NCBI RefSeq assembly: GCF_031454185.1
Contig: NZ_JAVDQI010000002.1
Location: 124,001-188,000, forward strand
Source: Methanococcoides alaskense
GTDB taxonomy: Archaea > Halobacteriota > Methanosarcinia > Methanosarcinales > Methanosarcinaceae
Reading direction: 5' to 3'
Length of the DNA stretch: 64,000 nt
In this document: positions 24,375-33,033 of the stretch, piece after piece
Numbering within the stretch: position 1 is the first letter of the stretch
How the letters are laid out: every line of letters begins with the position of its first letter
The notes under the pieces: model-generated
Seen by the model: only the letters and a program-made list of their open reading frames with translations
Database searches by the model: none
Told to the model about the DNA's origin: nothing
Translations under genes and position numbers: made by a program

Positions 24375-24717
24375 ATTTTCCACTCGATTATCCCACTTAT
24401 CGATTTATCGTCAAATTCCTCTATGTAATCCCATGTATTTATATAAATCGAAAACATACTCAATATATTTATGAAAATATGTTCAAGACAATCTTGATCC
24501 TTGAAGGCTTAATATAAGAGTTAAAAAATGGCATAAGGGCTATATATAGAAACAGATTATCTCTTTTTAACGTCTTATGATTCGGGTTTTCAAAGTTAAC
24601 AGTGATATGCAAATACGATACACTTAAGTACTGTTATTTTTTCTTTATCAATAGTTTTGGTTATATTAGCCGAAGTGAACAAAAACTTTCATTTATAACA
24701 TAAAGGAGTCATTTTGA
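24375..24717. other. Gene-free AT-rich stretch upstream of the hydantoinase-like gene
   Basis: No supported gene. It contains plus-strand TATA-like elements at about 24548 (CTATATATAG) and 24660 (GGTTATATTAG); the second predicts a start near 24690 for the next gene, whose ribosome binding site AAGGAG lies at about 24704. Confidence 0.5.
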
Positions 24718-26649
24718 ATGAAATACAGTCTCGGTATCGATGCAGGCGGTACTTATACAGATGCAGTCCTTCTTAGGGACTCTGATGAAGTCATAATCTC
24801 TTCGAACAAAGCGCTTACGACATACCCTGATCCTCTTGGAGGTATCAGGAACGCAATTGATGGGATCGATGAACAATACCTAAACGATATAAAAGTGGTT
24901 TCTGTTTCCACTACTTTATCAACGAACAGTATTCTGGAAGGTACGGGCTTCCCGGTTGGTTTGATACTTGTGGGTAATTATGAACTGAACCAGGACCTTC
25001 CAACTGAACACTATGCGCAGGTAGAGGGCGGTCATAATTACAATGGTATTCCCACTGCACCTCTTGATGAAGATGCTGTGCGGGAATTTGCGGAAAGGGT
25101 CAAGGATAGGGTGGCCGCATTTGCAGTATCCTCATATTTCAGTATAAGGAACCATGAACATGAACTGAGGGTCAAGGAGATCATAAAAGAATCCACAGGT
25201 CTTCCTATTGTATGTGCTCATGAGCTTTCACAGGAACTTGGTGCTTTCGAGAGGGCAGTGACCGCATTCCTGAACGCTCAGCTGATCCCTGTCACTGAGA
25301 AGTTCATGACCACTGTTGAGGAGTATATCTCTTCAAAGGGAATTGATGCAAATGTCTTCATGCTCAAATGCGATGGCTCGGTAATTGGTATCAGAAGTGC
25401 GCTTGAAAAACCGATCGAGTCCATCTTTTCAGGCCCTGCGGGTAGTCTTGTGGGTGCTTCATTTTTGACAGGGAATGATACCTGTGCAGTTATCGATGTT
25501 GGCGGCACCAGCACTGATATTTCGGTCATAACCAACGGAGTACCCGAAATGAGTGAATCCGGAGCTGTTGTTGGTGGCTGGAAGACACGGGTGAAGGCGA
25601 TCAAGATGGAGACCTCTGCAATGGGTGGGGACAGTGATATCTGGGTAAAGGACAATCACGTCAATATCGGTCCTCGCAGGGTAATTCCTCTCTGCCGTGC
25701 AGCCGACCTCTATCCTGGCTTTCTGGACCAGCTCAGGGCAAATCCAATGCCTTCCAGGGGTCTACTTGGGATAAACTTCCAGCCCACCAAATTTTACATC
25801 AGGACTGGCTATGATCCCATAGACATAAGCTCACAGGAAATGGAGGTTTTCAGATTTATCTCCGATGAGCCGACTTCCATAAGGGAGTTGCATAGCAGGA
25901 TGAAGAAATATCCTTCGTCAAAGCACCTGGATTCGCTTTTGCAGAAACGTCTGATACAGACAATAGGTTTCACTCCCACTGATGCACTTCATGTTCTTAG
26001 GGACTATACTGAACATACCGTCGAAGCTTCTGAGATCGGTGCCAAATACCTTGGTTCATTGTGCAAACGTGATGCTTTTGAGTTTGCATCATTTGTAAAG
26101 CAGGAATTTGCAAAGAACATGGCATCTGATCTTATGTCCTTCTTCCTTGAAGGAATTTCCAAGACGGAGATACGTAAGATATTCGATATAGAATCCCCTA
26201 CGAAATTCAAGGTGGATATTCCGGTCGTGCTCATAGGTGGCCCTGTGATCGCATACCTTGAGGACCTGCAGTCAATATTGGATGCAAAGATCATCGTGCC
26301 TGAATATTCAAATGTGGGGAATGCTACCGGTGCATTGGCAGCAAAAGGTATTCGCAGAGTGGATTTCCTTGTGAGACCTGCATCAATGGCAGCACCTGAC
26401 TGGGAGTTCTATGTCTTTTCCGAGAAAGGACGAGAGAGCTTCTATGAATATGAAGAAGCACTTGAGTACGCTTCGAAGACCGGGAGGGAGACCATTATGC
26501 AGTATATGATGGATGCAGGTATGGATTCCGAGCATGTGAGTGTGGATGTAGAGAAACAGGAGATCATCCCTGATGGATGGTCGCATCCTCTTGAAACACG
26601 TATTCGTGTGATGGGTGTTAGTACAAGTCTGGTTGAAGAGAGATGCTAA
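24718..26649 (+). CDS. Hydantoinase/oxoprolinase (HyuA) family protein
   Basis: A 643-residue member of the ATP-dependent hydantoinase A/oxoprolinase family with an actin-like ATPase fold. The N-terminal phosphate-binding loop is GIDAGGTYTDAVLL (about 5-18) and a second is DVGGTSTDISVI (about 260-271); SGPAGSLVGA precedes it. Usual partners (HyuB) are absent; the gene stands alone. Methanogens carry several such proteins of uncertain substrate. The C-terminal 200 residues diverge from bacterial HyuA. A strong ribosome binding site AAGGAG precedes the ATG. Confidence 0.88.
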   Translation: MKYSLGIDAGGTYTDAVLLRDSDEVIISSNKALTTYPDPLGGIRNAIDGIDEQYLNDIKVVSVSTTLSTNSILEGTGFPVGLILVGNYELNQDLPTEHYAQVEGGHNYNGIPTAPLDEDAVREFAERVKDRVAAFAVSSYFSIRNHEHELRVKEIIKESTGLPIVCAHELSQELGAFERAVTAFLNAQLIPVTEKFMTTVEEYISSKGIDANVFMLKCDGSVIGIRSALEKPIESIFSGPAGSLVGASFLTGNDTCAVIDVGGTSTDISVITNGVPEMSESGAVVGGWKTRVKAIKMETSAMGGDSDIWVKDNHVNIGPRRVIPLCRAADLYPGFLDQLRANPMPSRGLLGINFQPTKFYIRTGYDPIDISSQEMEVFRFISDEPTSIRELHSRMKKYPSSKHLDSLLQKRLIQTIGFTPTDALHVLRDYTEHTVEASEIGAKYLGSLCKRDAFEFASFVKQEFAKNMASDLMSFFLEGISKTEIRKIFDIESPTKFKVDIPVVLIGGPVIAYLEDLQSILDAKIIVPEYSNVGNATGALAAKGIRRVDFLVRPASMAAPDWEFYVFSEKGRESFYEYEEALEYASKTGRETIMQYMMDAGMDSEHVSVDVEKQEIIPDGWSHPLETRIRVMGVSTSLVEERC

Positions 26650-26820
26650 AAGGCATTCTGAATGTTCTTCTCTTCCTTTTCTTTTTTTTCTGATATGATG
26701 ATCTGGTCTTTGTTGACCTTCCTTATCTACAAAGTGGAAATGCTTTCCTCACACAAACGTTGATGTAGTTTCAACTCTTTCTTTAAAATTGTAATGTCTT
26801 TAGCATAATATGGGGGTGTA

Positions 26821-26973
26821 ATGCTAATGAAACTCTGTTGTTCGCAAGAATGTATGGAAAGGATCACCTGTACTTCGGTTGGACTGGTGGCCCTGATAGT
26901 TATCAGTGTACTGTTTATCTTGATATACGAGTTTGTAATATCAAAATTCCTTCTGACAATGTTCGGCCTCTGA
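26821..26973 (+). CDS. Small membrane protein, 50 residues
   Basis: An ATG at 26821, four bases after GGGGGTG, opens a 50-codon frame to TGA at 26971. The product starts MLMKLCCSQECMERIT with four cysteines in the first 22 residues, followed by one membrane span (LVALIVISVLFILIYEFVI) and a short tail. The good ribosome binding site and clean span-plus-cysteine layout make it credible. Family and function are unknown. The opposite-strand 84-codon frame over the same DNA is probably a shadow. Confidence 0.55.
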   Translation: MLMKLCCSQECMERITCTSVGLVALIVISVLFILIYEFVISKFLLTMFGL

Positions 26974-27029
26974 CCGTACAATATATTGATATAAAAAAGT
27001 TAAAAGGAATGTAAGGTTTACTCTGCAGT

Positions 27030-27206
27030 TTATTCTTCGTTCATCTTGTTCCTTTCATGGTTCAGTATTCTCCGAACCACCAATTTCTTCTTCCCCAGCC
27101 CCATGTTCAGAACTTCCGGATATTTTTCGGTCGCATAGGTATACAGTTCATTTGTACCCATATCTGTAAGATTATTTTCCAGCTTCAATAGTTCGGCCAT
27201 TTCCAT
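27030..27206 (-). CDS. Small hypothetical protein, 58 residues
   Basis: An ATG at 27206, preceded on the minus strand by the strong ribosome binding site GGAGGAAGG, opens a 58-codon frame ending in TAA. The product is soluble and charged: MEMAELLKLENN at the start, YATEKYPEVLNMGLGKKK in the middle and HERNKMNEE at the end. Predicted helical. It lies alone between the small membrane protein and the aldolase gene, divergent from the latter. The coding call rests on the ribosome binding site and codon pattern; no function is proposed. Confidence 0.7.
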   Translation of the reverse strand: MEMAELLKLENNLTDMGTNELYTYATEKYPEVLNMGLGKKKLVVRRILNHERNKMNEE

Positions 27207-27383
27207 TTTCCTTCCTCCGTATTTCTTACTCTAATGGATTAGGAGTTAAATATTTAGAGTTTGTGGTTTTGTCCTTTTCTGAGCATTGATGTGCATTGTT
27301 TCATTTTGTCTATAGAAATGATTATAATTGAAAGATACATCTAATAACAAAAATACGTTAAATGAACTTTTGAGGATAATCCC

Positions 27384-28523
27384 ATGACCAATAACAGTTT
27401 TGAACCGATACCAAGCTCATTTATGTTTAAGAGCCTGCTTGATAAGAACACGATAATTATGACTGCAAATCCTCGTATCGCCCTTGTGACAAAAGGCATC
27501 ATGCGAGCAGCAAAAGAAATGGATGCGCCGCTTATTCTTGAGCTGGCAAGATCTGAGTGCAATCTGGAAGGTGGCTATGCAGGTCTGACCCCTGCTGCGA
27601 TCTCCAAGATAACAAGAGATGCCGCAAAAGAGCTTGAGTTCGATATGTGGGCATTGCATGCGGATCATATCGGAATCAAGAAGGGTACTGATGAAGATAT
27701 CGAGGAGACGAAAAAGCTTGTGGATGCACAGATAGCGGCTGGTTACACTTCCTTTGCCATTGACGCATCCCATTTGTTCAATTTCCAGGGTGGCAATCTA
27801 CGTGAAGAACTTGCGAACAATATCGATGCAACAACAAAGATCGGGCTCCACATCAAAGAGGGTATGGGCGATAAGGAATATGGTCTTGAGGTCGAGGTCG
27901 GCGAGATCGGAAGGGAAGATGAGAATGGCAGGGTTCTGACCCAGCCGGAGGAAGCTGCTACTTTCATCAAGGCATTGAACGAGAACGGTGTTTATCCTCA
28001 CTTCCTGGCAATTGCTAACGGTAGTGCTCATGGGAACACTTATGATACCAATGGTAACCTCATCGAACAGGTATCTGTAGATATAGAGCAGACCATTGCA
28101 GTAGCACAGGCACTGAAGGACAACGATCTTGATGTAAGGATCGCACAGCATGGTATCACTGGTACCCCACGTGACCTTATCCACAATCATTTCCCTCATG
28201 GCGATATTGTAAAGGGCAATGTAGCAACCTTCTACCAGAACATCGTCTGGGATATTTTCAAGGTCTATGAACCGAAACTCTACAAGGATATCTGGGATTG
28301 GACAATTGCAAATTATCAGGAAAAGGCTCCGGAAAAGAACGACAATGAGCTATTTGGCAAGTTCAGTAAATTTGCTATCAAAGAGTTCTTTGATAGGATC
28401 TATTCAGTGAGCGAGGATACGCTGGAAGCAATTGATGCAATGTGCTATGTTGAGACCCTTCTTTTCATCAAGGCCTTCAATGGTGAGGGTACTGCTCAGG
28501 CAGTCAGGGATCATATGGCATGA
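27384..28523 (+). CDS. Class II fructose-bisphosphate aldolase family protein
   Basis: Zinc-dependent aldolase of the class II (FbaA/KbaY/GatY) family, 379 residues. The metal-binding HADHIG motif is near residue 92, with EVEVGEIG near 170 and the later metal and phosphate segments AHGNT and HGITGTP. Members cleave or form ketose bisphosphates; methanogens mostly use other aldolases for gluconeogenesis, so its exact substrate is uncertain. It is monocistronic. The start ATG 27384 follows TTTTGAGGATAATCCC with GAGGAT as ribosome binding site. Confidence 0.85.
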   Translation: MTNNSFEPIPSSFMFKSLLDKNTIIMTANPRIALVTKGIMRAAKEMDAPLILELARSECNLEGGYAGLTPAAISKITRDAAKELEFDMWALHADHIGIKKGTDEDIEETKKLVDAQIAAGYTSFAIDASHLFNFQGGNLREELANNIDATTKIGLHIKEGMGDKEYGLEVEVGEIGREDENGRVLTQPEEAATFIKALNENGVYPHFLAIANGSAHGNTYDTNGNLIEQVSVDIEQTIAVAQALKDNDLDVRIAQHGITGTPRDLIHNHFPHGDIVKGNVATFYQNIVWDIFKVYEPKLYKDIWDWTIANYQEKAPEKNDNELFGKFSKFAIKEFFDRIYSVSEDTLEAIDAMCYVETLLFIKAFNGEGTAQAVRDHMA

Positions 28524-28597
28524 TCCCCCTCTTATTTTTTTAAAATAGTTCAATACTTTTCTATTATTCGATAATTCTTAATTATCGGTTTTTTTAC

Positions 28598-29221
28598 TTA
28601 CAGCCCAATAAGGCTTTTTATGCTGAATAATATTGATATTCCGATGGGGATCATAACTGCTATTGTTGCGTTCTTTATGGTCATGTTCCTTGCATGAACA
28701 AGGCCATATCTCCAGATGTTAGCACTCCACAGATTGATGATAATTCCTATTATGGTAATCATTTGTATGGTTGGGTCTGCAAGAAGGGTCCCCTTTATGT
28801 TAGCGGGGTCTTGTGTGATCATATCTGCCATTGAAATAACGCTTGACATTACATAAATAGTTAGTAAGCTGCTAACAATGGTTGGTATAAATCCGTATGC
28901 AACGAATTCAAGTGTTCTTTTAAAGTCCCCTTGTCCTCCAAGGAATGACGATAAGATGTAGAATATTGCTGTGTATATTACCCATCCTATCAGTGTGCCA
29001 GCGACTGCTGCTATGGCTCCGAATACAATGCCAACACTTCCCAGAACTGCAAGTTCTTCTGGTATGACACTCATGATCTGTTGGGTTGTGATAATGGCAC
29101 TTATGGCAGCTAATGCTCCGATAAATAGCATTACAAGAATGGGAGTTTTAAATTCAATTTCGGTATTTATCTTCTCTTCAAAAAAACTATTCGAATCTTT
29201 AAGAATTTGTGTCAGTGTCAT
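28598..29221 (-). CDS. YIP1-family membrane protein
   Basis: A 207-residue membrane protein with about five spans (near 28-48, 60-90, 105-130, 145-165 and 185-205) and the N-terminal QILKDSNSFFEEKINTEIEF that is usual for prokaryotic YIP1-domain proteins. Function is unknown in archaea. It converges with the aldolase gene and lies downstream of the DUF167 gene on the same strand, 65 bases away. The identification rests on overall pattern and is fairly secure at family level. Confidence 0.75.
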   Translation of the reverse strand: MTLTQILKDSNSFFEEKINTEIEFKTPILVMLFIGALAAISAIITTQQIMSVIPEELAVLGSVGIVFGAIAAVAGTLIGWVIYTAIFYILSSFLGGQGDFKRTLEFVAYGFIPTIVSSLLTIYVMSSVISMADMITQDPANIKGTLLADPTIQMITIIGIIINLWSANIWRYGLVHARNMTIKNATIAVMIPIGISILFSIKSLIGL

Positions 29222-29286
29222 TGCTATTTATGTGCAGACAATAATATATATCTTTAATGGTTTCTGTTTATCGGCAGAAGTATCTA

Positions 29287-29610
29287 CTATTTCATCAAGA
29301 CAATATCAAGTGCTAAAACCACTTTTCTGTGATCAGGTCCACTTATGACTATTGTCTTCTTTGAGTTCTTTGCACCGGATACGATCATAATATCCCTTGA
29401 ACTGATGTTAAAAAAGTCTGCCACGATCTCTATAAGCTGTCCGTTAGCCTTCCCTTTCTGTGCTGCGGATGTAAGTTTGATCTCTATACGTTCCCGCCAC
29501 TGGTTGTAACCTGCAGGAAAACAGGCTTTCTTTGACCCAGGGGTAACTTCCAGATCGATGGCGATACCATCTTTTGTTTCTTTAATAGCTTTTTCAAAAG
29601 ATGTGTCCAT
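29287..29610 (-). CDS. DUF167/YggU-family protein
   Basis: A 107-residue protein of the conserved YggU family, with the VTPGSKK segment near residue 22, an INEI-like beta strand ERIEIKLTSAAQKGKANGQLIE and ISGPDHRKVVLAL at the end. Function is unknown; structures show a small alpha/beta fold. The frame opens further upstream, but a minus-strand TATA box TCTAAATACA (29631-29640) predicts a start at about 29609, so ATG 29610 is probably the first base of a leaderless mRNA. Confidence 0.88.
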   Translation of the reverse strand: MDTSFEKAIKETKDGIAIDLEVTPGSKKACFPAGYNQWRERIEIKLTSAAQKGKANGQLIEIVADFFNISSRDIMIVSGAKNSKKTIVISGPDHRKVVLALDIVLMK

Positions 29611-29669
29611 AGTAAGAACTCTTCGATAGGTGTATTTAGAAAATGTCGATAATGCTGTAACCTGGCCCA

Positions 29670-29798
29670 CTAACTCCGAAAGTTCATCCTATTGGGATTC
29701 CCGCTGTCCCTTCCGGTTTCCCTCGTGTCAGGCTTATATTGCATTATCGTATGTGCCGCATTGAGGTTGTCTATACAATCACAGAAAGGCTCTGCCAT
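29670..29798 (-). CDS. Possible small protein or transposase remnant, 42 residues
   Basis: A 42-codon frame starting MAEPFCDCIDNLNAAHTIM and ending NRMNFRS, then TAG. A minus-strand TATA element (TTTATATC, about 29852-29859) lies 50-60 bases upstream of the ATG. The stretch DNLNAAHTIM recalls the C-terminal D-x-NAA-x-NIL motif of TnpB proteins, and an orphan transposon-end hairpin lies 110 bases away, so this may be a decayed fragment. Equally it could be a genuine small gene ahead of the DUF167 gene. No ribosome binding site is visible. Confidence 0.3.
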   Translation of the reverse strand: MAEPFCDCIDNLNAAHTIMQYKPDTRETGRDSGNPNRMNFRS

Positions 29799-29905
29799 AT
29801 TCTCATGCAAGGACCTTACAATGCGCCAGAGTACAGTACATGGTAGGATGATATAAAGATAACGTTTTGTCTGTGTTTAATTTTCATAATAGTTGGTGCA
29901 AGGAG

Positions 29906-29934
29906 ACCACCCATTTCAATGGGTGGTAATTGAC
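29906..29934 (+). repeat. Orphan hairpin resembling an IS200/IS605-type right end
   Basis: A perfect 10-base stem ACCACCCATT / AATGGGTGGT with a two-base centre (29906-29927) is followed by AATTGAC. Archaeal IS200/IS605-family elements often end in a hairpin of this kind followed by TTGAC. No transposase gene is attached. It differs from the tnpB element at 48.7 kb. Confidence 0.4.
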
Positions 29935-30520
29935 GTGTTGTTCTTTTGTCATCGTACTCTGGTCGTATGGTATTACGCAAAATGGTTTGCAAAAAGGCTT
30001 CAAATAGCTGTTATATTATGTGTTAGCTTTCATTTCCTTTCTGGAACTACTTCTTTTTTCTGATACGCGCAGTGATCTTGAAGCTCTGGATTCGATGTTT
30101 TCCATTCCTCATGACCGGCTGTGCCTGGGGGTTTGGGTTGTCAGGATAGTGGATCCCGGTTCTGTGGGGCAGCGAAGGGATGGGCGTGTCGGTGCAAGTT
30201 GTGGAGTTCTGGACACTCGTTTTTTCACTGTGGGATCCTTTGATGTTGGCTATGATGTAAGGCCGGTAATTGGAAGGTAGGGGAAAGGATGCCCTGTTCA
30301 GATGAATTGGTGGTAATTCCAAGACATGACTATTAAAATAAAGCGCTATAGGATGTTTTCCTCTCTTTTTTTATTTATTTATATGCTTGCTATAACGCAA
30401 TCTATTTATATGAGATAGCGGTAATAAGTATCCTTGTCAAGCTACGGGATGTAATGGTTACAGTCTTGGTGGCAAAAATGACTATATATTAATAAAAAAG
30501 ATTAGGGTTGCATAAGTTTT
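29935..30520. other. Gene-poor stretch upstream of gdhA
   Basis: No convincing gene. Long frames at 30020-30280 (plus) and 30047-30322 (minus) overlap fully; neither has a ribosome binding site. Base composition at 30060-30300 is more GC-rich than the surrounding spacer, which could mark a decayed gene. A TATA-like TATTTATATGAG near 30410 has no gene close behind it. Confidence 0.4.
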
Positions 30521-30562
30521 TTTATATGTACCTATTACAATTTAAAAAACTAAACGTGAGGT
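30521..30562 (+). promoter_or_regulatory. gdhA promoter and ribosome binding site
   Basis: TTTATATG (30521-30528) predicts a start near 30552, and GAGGT (30558-30562) lies 6 bases before the ATG at 30569, giving a short leader of about 17 nt. Confidence 0.6.
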
Positions 30563-30568
30563 AAAATA

Positions 30569-31819
30569 ATGGCAGAACAAAACCCATTTGAGAATGCAAG
30601 AAAGCAGTTACAGAAGTGTGCAGATATCCTTGAGCTCGATGAGGGCATTCATGATATCCTGAAGAACCCAATGAGGGAAATGCATGTGTCCCTTCCTATC
30701 CGCATGGACGATGGAAGTATCAAGGTCTTCCAGGGATTCAGGGTACAGTACAATGATGCAAAAGGTCCAACAAAAGGTGGTATCCGCTTCCACCCAGACG
30801 AGACCGTTGACACTGTCAAGGCACTTGCAGCATGGATGACATGGAAATGTGCAGTTATGGACATCCCCCTCGGTGGAGGTAAGGGTGGAGTTATCTGCAA
30901 CCCTAAGGAAATGTCCCAGGGTGAACTTGAGCGCCTTTCAAGGAAGTACATTTCAAGCATCTCAATGATCGTAGGTCCTGACAAGGATGTACCTGCTCCT
31001 GATGTCTACACCAACCCACAGATGATGGCATGGATGATGGACGAGTTCTCCAAGTTCTCTGGCAAGAACCAGTCTGGTGTCATCACCGGTAAGCCACTCA
31101 GCATTGGTGGTTCCCTCGGTCGTGGCGACGCTACAGCACGTGGTGGTCTTTACGCAGTCCGTGAAGCAGCAGCAGAGATCGGTCTTGAACTTAAGGACGC
31201 AACTGTCGCAATTCAGGGATACGGTAATGCAGGTTATTTCGCTGGAACTCTCTGTGAAGAGCTCTTCGGATGCAAGGTCGTCGCTGTAAGTGACAGCCGC
31301 GGTGGTGCTGTCAACATGAACGGTATCAGCGCAGAAGCAGCACAGGAGCACAAGAAGGCAACCGGTTCAGTTATTGGTCTCGCAGGCACAGAACCTATCT
31401 CCAACGAAGACATCCTTGAGCTTGATGTCGATATACTTATCCCAGCAGCTCTTGAGCACGTCATCACACACGATAATGCAGACATGATCAAAGCAAAGAT
31501 CGTTGCAGAACTTGCAAATGGTCCAACCACCCCAGAAGCAGATGAGATGCTCTTTCAGAAAGGCGTACACCTCATTCCTGACTTCCTCTGTAATGGTGGC
31601 GGCGTGACAGTATCTTACTTCGAGATGGTGCAGAACTTCTACATGTACCGCTGGAGTATAGAGAGGGTCCACAACAGACTTGACGCAAAGATGACCAACG
31701 CATACCACTCTGTTCTCGAAGCTTCCAAGCAATACAATGTCAACATGAGAACCGCAGCATATGTCGTAGCTGTCAACCGTGTAGTTGAAGCAATGTCAGA
31801 CCGCGGATGGTTATACTAA
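30569..31819 (+). CDS. gdhA: Glutamate dehydrogenase
   Basis: Interconverts glutamate with 2-oxoglutarate and ammonia using NAD(P). The 416-residue hexameric-type enzyme shows the catalytic region KGGIRFHPDE near residue 70, GGGKGGVICNP near 108, and the Rossmann segment VAIQGYGNAGYFAG near 212. Length and motifs are those of archaeal/Gram-positive GDH. Codon choice is strongly optimised, indicating high expression. It has its own promoter and terminator. Together with glnA 1.2 kb downstream it covers both routes of ammonia assimilation. Confidence 0.97.
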   Translation: MAEQNPFENARKQLQKCADILELDEGIHDILKNPMREMHVSLPIRMDDGSIKVFQGFRVQYNDAKGPTKGGIRFHPDETVDTVKALAAWMTWKCAVMDIPLGGGKGGVICNPKEMSQGELERLSRKYISSISMIVGPDKDVPAPDVYTNPQMMAWMMDEFSKFSGKNQSGVITGKPLSIGGSLGRGDATARGGLYAVREAAAEIGLELKDATVAIQGYGNAGYFAGTLCEELFGCKVVAVSDSRGGAVNMNGISAEAAQEHKKATGSVIGLAGTEPISNEDILELDVDILIPAALEHVITHDNADMIKAKIVAELANGPTTPEADEMLFQKGVHLIPDFLCNGGGVTVSYFEMVQNFYMYRWSIERVHNRLDAKMTNAYHSVLEASKQYNVNMRTAAYVVAVNRVVEAMSDRGWLY

Positions 31820-31856
31820 GCATTGTAGATATTTTCGAAAAATAACTCTTGGTTTG

Positions 31857-31885
31857 AAGGGAGGGGGTGATCTTCTCCCTTTTTT
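31857..31885 (+). terminator. Terminator after gdhA
   Basis: AAGGGAG (31857-31863) and CTCCCTT (31875-31881) form a seven-base stem followed by T to 31885. Confidence 0.8.
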
Positions 31886-32002
31886 AACCTGTGATGTCCT
31901 AAAACATTTGCATTATATTCAATAATTCTAAATGTTCGTCATTGGATATCGCATTCTACTTATCAAAAAAGATATAACTAACTTGGGAGATTAGAGGTCA
32001 TT

Positions 32003-32731
32003 ATGAAGATCGCAATCCTTGGTGGAACTGGCAATATTGGTAAAGGCTTTGCCCTGCGCTGGGGTAAGATGCATGATGTGGTAATAGGTTCCAGAAATTC
32101 TGAGAAAGCTATTACAGTCGCAGAAGAATATACTCGTATCCTGAATGAAAGGGGTTTTGATTCCAAGATCGAAGGTATGGACAACAAGTCCGCCGCAGAA
32201 GTTGCAGATGTGATAATCATTGCAGTTCGTTATGAACAGGTTCCTTCTATCATCGAGCTCATAACACCTGTCCTCAAGGACCAGATCGTAGTTTCAGTTG
32301 TAGTTCCTATGGAAAAGGACCGCTGTTACATACAGCCTGATCCAACCGTTAATGGACACATTACTATCGATGCTTCCAAGTCCGAGTATAATGCTGATTA
32401 CTTCTGTTACACGACTCCCGCAGCTGGCAGTGCTGCAGCAGAGATAGAAAAACTTTTGCCAGCTGATATTGAAGTTGTATCCGCGTTCCACAACGTTCCT
32501 GCAAAGAAACTTGCAGACCTTGATGTCGAACTTGATTATGATATTGCAGTATGTGGCAACTGCATGCATTCAAAGAAAATAGTGTTCGGACTTGTAAATG
32601 ATATCTCTAACATGCGACCTTTAGATATCGGTCCACTTGAGACTTCCGGAATGGTCGAATCTTTGACACCATTGGTGATCAATATCGCCATACGCAACAA
32701 GATGCATGATGTTGGCATTAGATTTGTTTAA
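32003..32731 (+). CDS. npdG: F420-dependent NADP oxidoreductase
   Basis: Transfers hydride between reduced coenzyme F420 and NADP+, supplying NADPH for biosynthesis. The 242-residue protein has the N-terminal Rossmann loop GGTGNIGKGFALRWG (about 7-21), the NADP-phosphate site GSRNSEKA, and the conserved TTPAAGSAAAEIE and AFHNVPAKKL segments of archaeal Fno. It is a single gene. Its location between gdhA and glnA is plausible because NADPH is needed for reductive amination, but no operon links them. Confidence 0.95.
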   Translation: MKIAILGGTGNIGKGFALRWGKMHDVVIGSRNSEKAITVAEEYTRILNERGFDSKIEGMDNKSAAEVADVIIIAVRYEQVPSIIELITPVLKDQIVVSVVVPMEKDRCYIQPDPTVNGHITIDASKSEYNADYFCYTTPAAGSAAAEIEKLLPADIEVVSAFHNVPAKKLADLDVELDYDIAVCGNCMHSKKIVFGLVNDISNMRPLDIGPLETSGMVESLTPLVINIAIRNKMHDVGIRFV

Positions 32732-32805
32732 ATAAAAAAAGAGATTGTATCGGCATGAATATTGATCACCAATGATTATATATCTCATCCCTTACAATAT
32801 CAAAT

Positions 32806-32918
32806 ATCATCTGATAAAGGGCAACTGAAGGGTTCCAACCGTCAAAATTGATACTGGATTCATAAAAACGAAAATATTCCGTCCCCTCAAAGAGAATCCT
32901 CAGTTCCCCTTTTTCTTA
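32806..32918 (+). ncRNA. Candidate structured RNA between npdG and glnA
   Basis: A TATA element ATTATATATC (32775-32784) predicts a start near 32806 with no open frame behind it. The ends of the following stretch pair: GGG-AACTGA-GG (32819-32831) with CC-TCAGTT-CCC (32898-32909), interrupted by one mismatch and one bulge, and this stem runs straight into TTTTT (32910-32914) as in an intrinsic terminator. Directly inside it GGATTC (32856-32861) pairs with GAATCC (32894-32899), using bases that overlap CC 898-899. glnA has a separate promoter behind it. A small RNA is therefore likely; function is unknown, though the location suggests nitrogen regulation. Confidence 0.5.
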
Positions 32919-32942
32919 TCATTTCTACTCTTCTACCAAAAG

Positions 32943-32992
32943 AATATATATAGAAAGGCAAGTTTTAGAGCATAATATCTTATTATACTCTA
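32943..32992 (+). promoter_or_regulatory. glnA promoter with inverted repeat at the start site
   Basis: AATATATATAG (32943-32953) predicts a start near 32974. It lies inside an inverted repeat with 12-base arms TAGAGCATAATA (32966-32977) and TATTATACTCTA (32981-32992), one mismatch, three-base spacer. The position is right for a repressor that blocks the start, or the transcript could fold there. It is not the GGAA-N6-TTCC operator of NrpR. Confidence 0.6.
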
Positions 32993-33033
32993 TATCAAAA
33001 CAGCATAAAACGATCCATGATGTGGGTGATGCA

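Noticed and set aside
29670..29798. Pyrrolysine read-through of the TAG ending the 42-codon frame
   Set aside because: Reading through TAG does not lead in frame into the DUF167 protein, so there is no support for read-through.
30020..30322. Overlapping frames on both strands upstream of gdhA
   Set aside because: Neither frame has a start context or recognisable domain; treated as non-coding or decayed sequence.
32732..32942. NrpR operator (GGAA-N6-TTCC) in front of glnA
   Set aside because: No match was found by eye; only scattered GGTTCC and ATTCC pieces occur.
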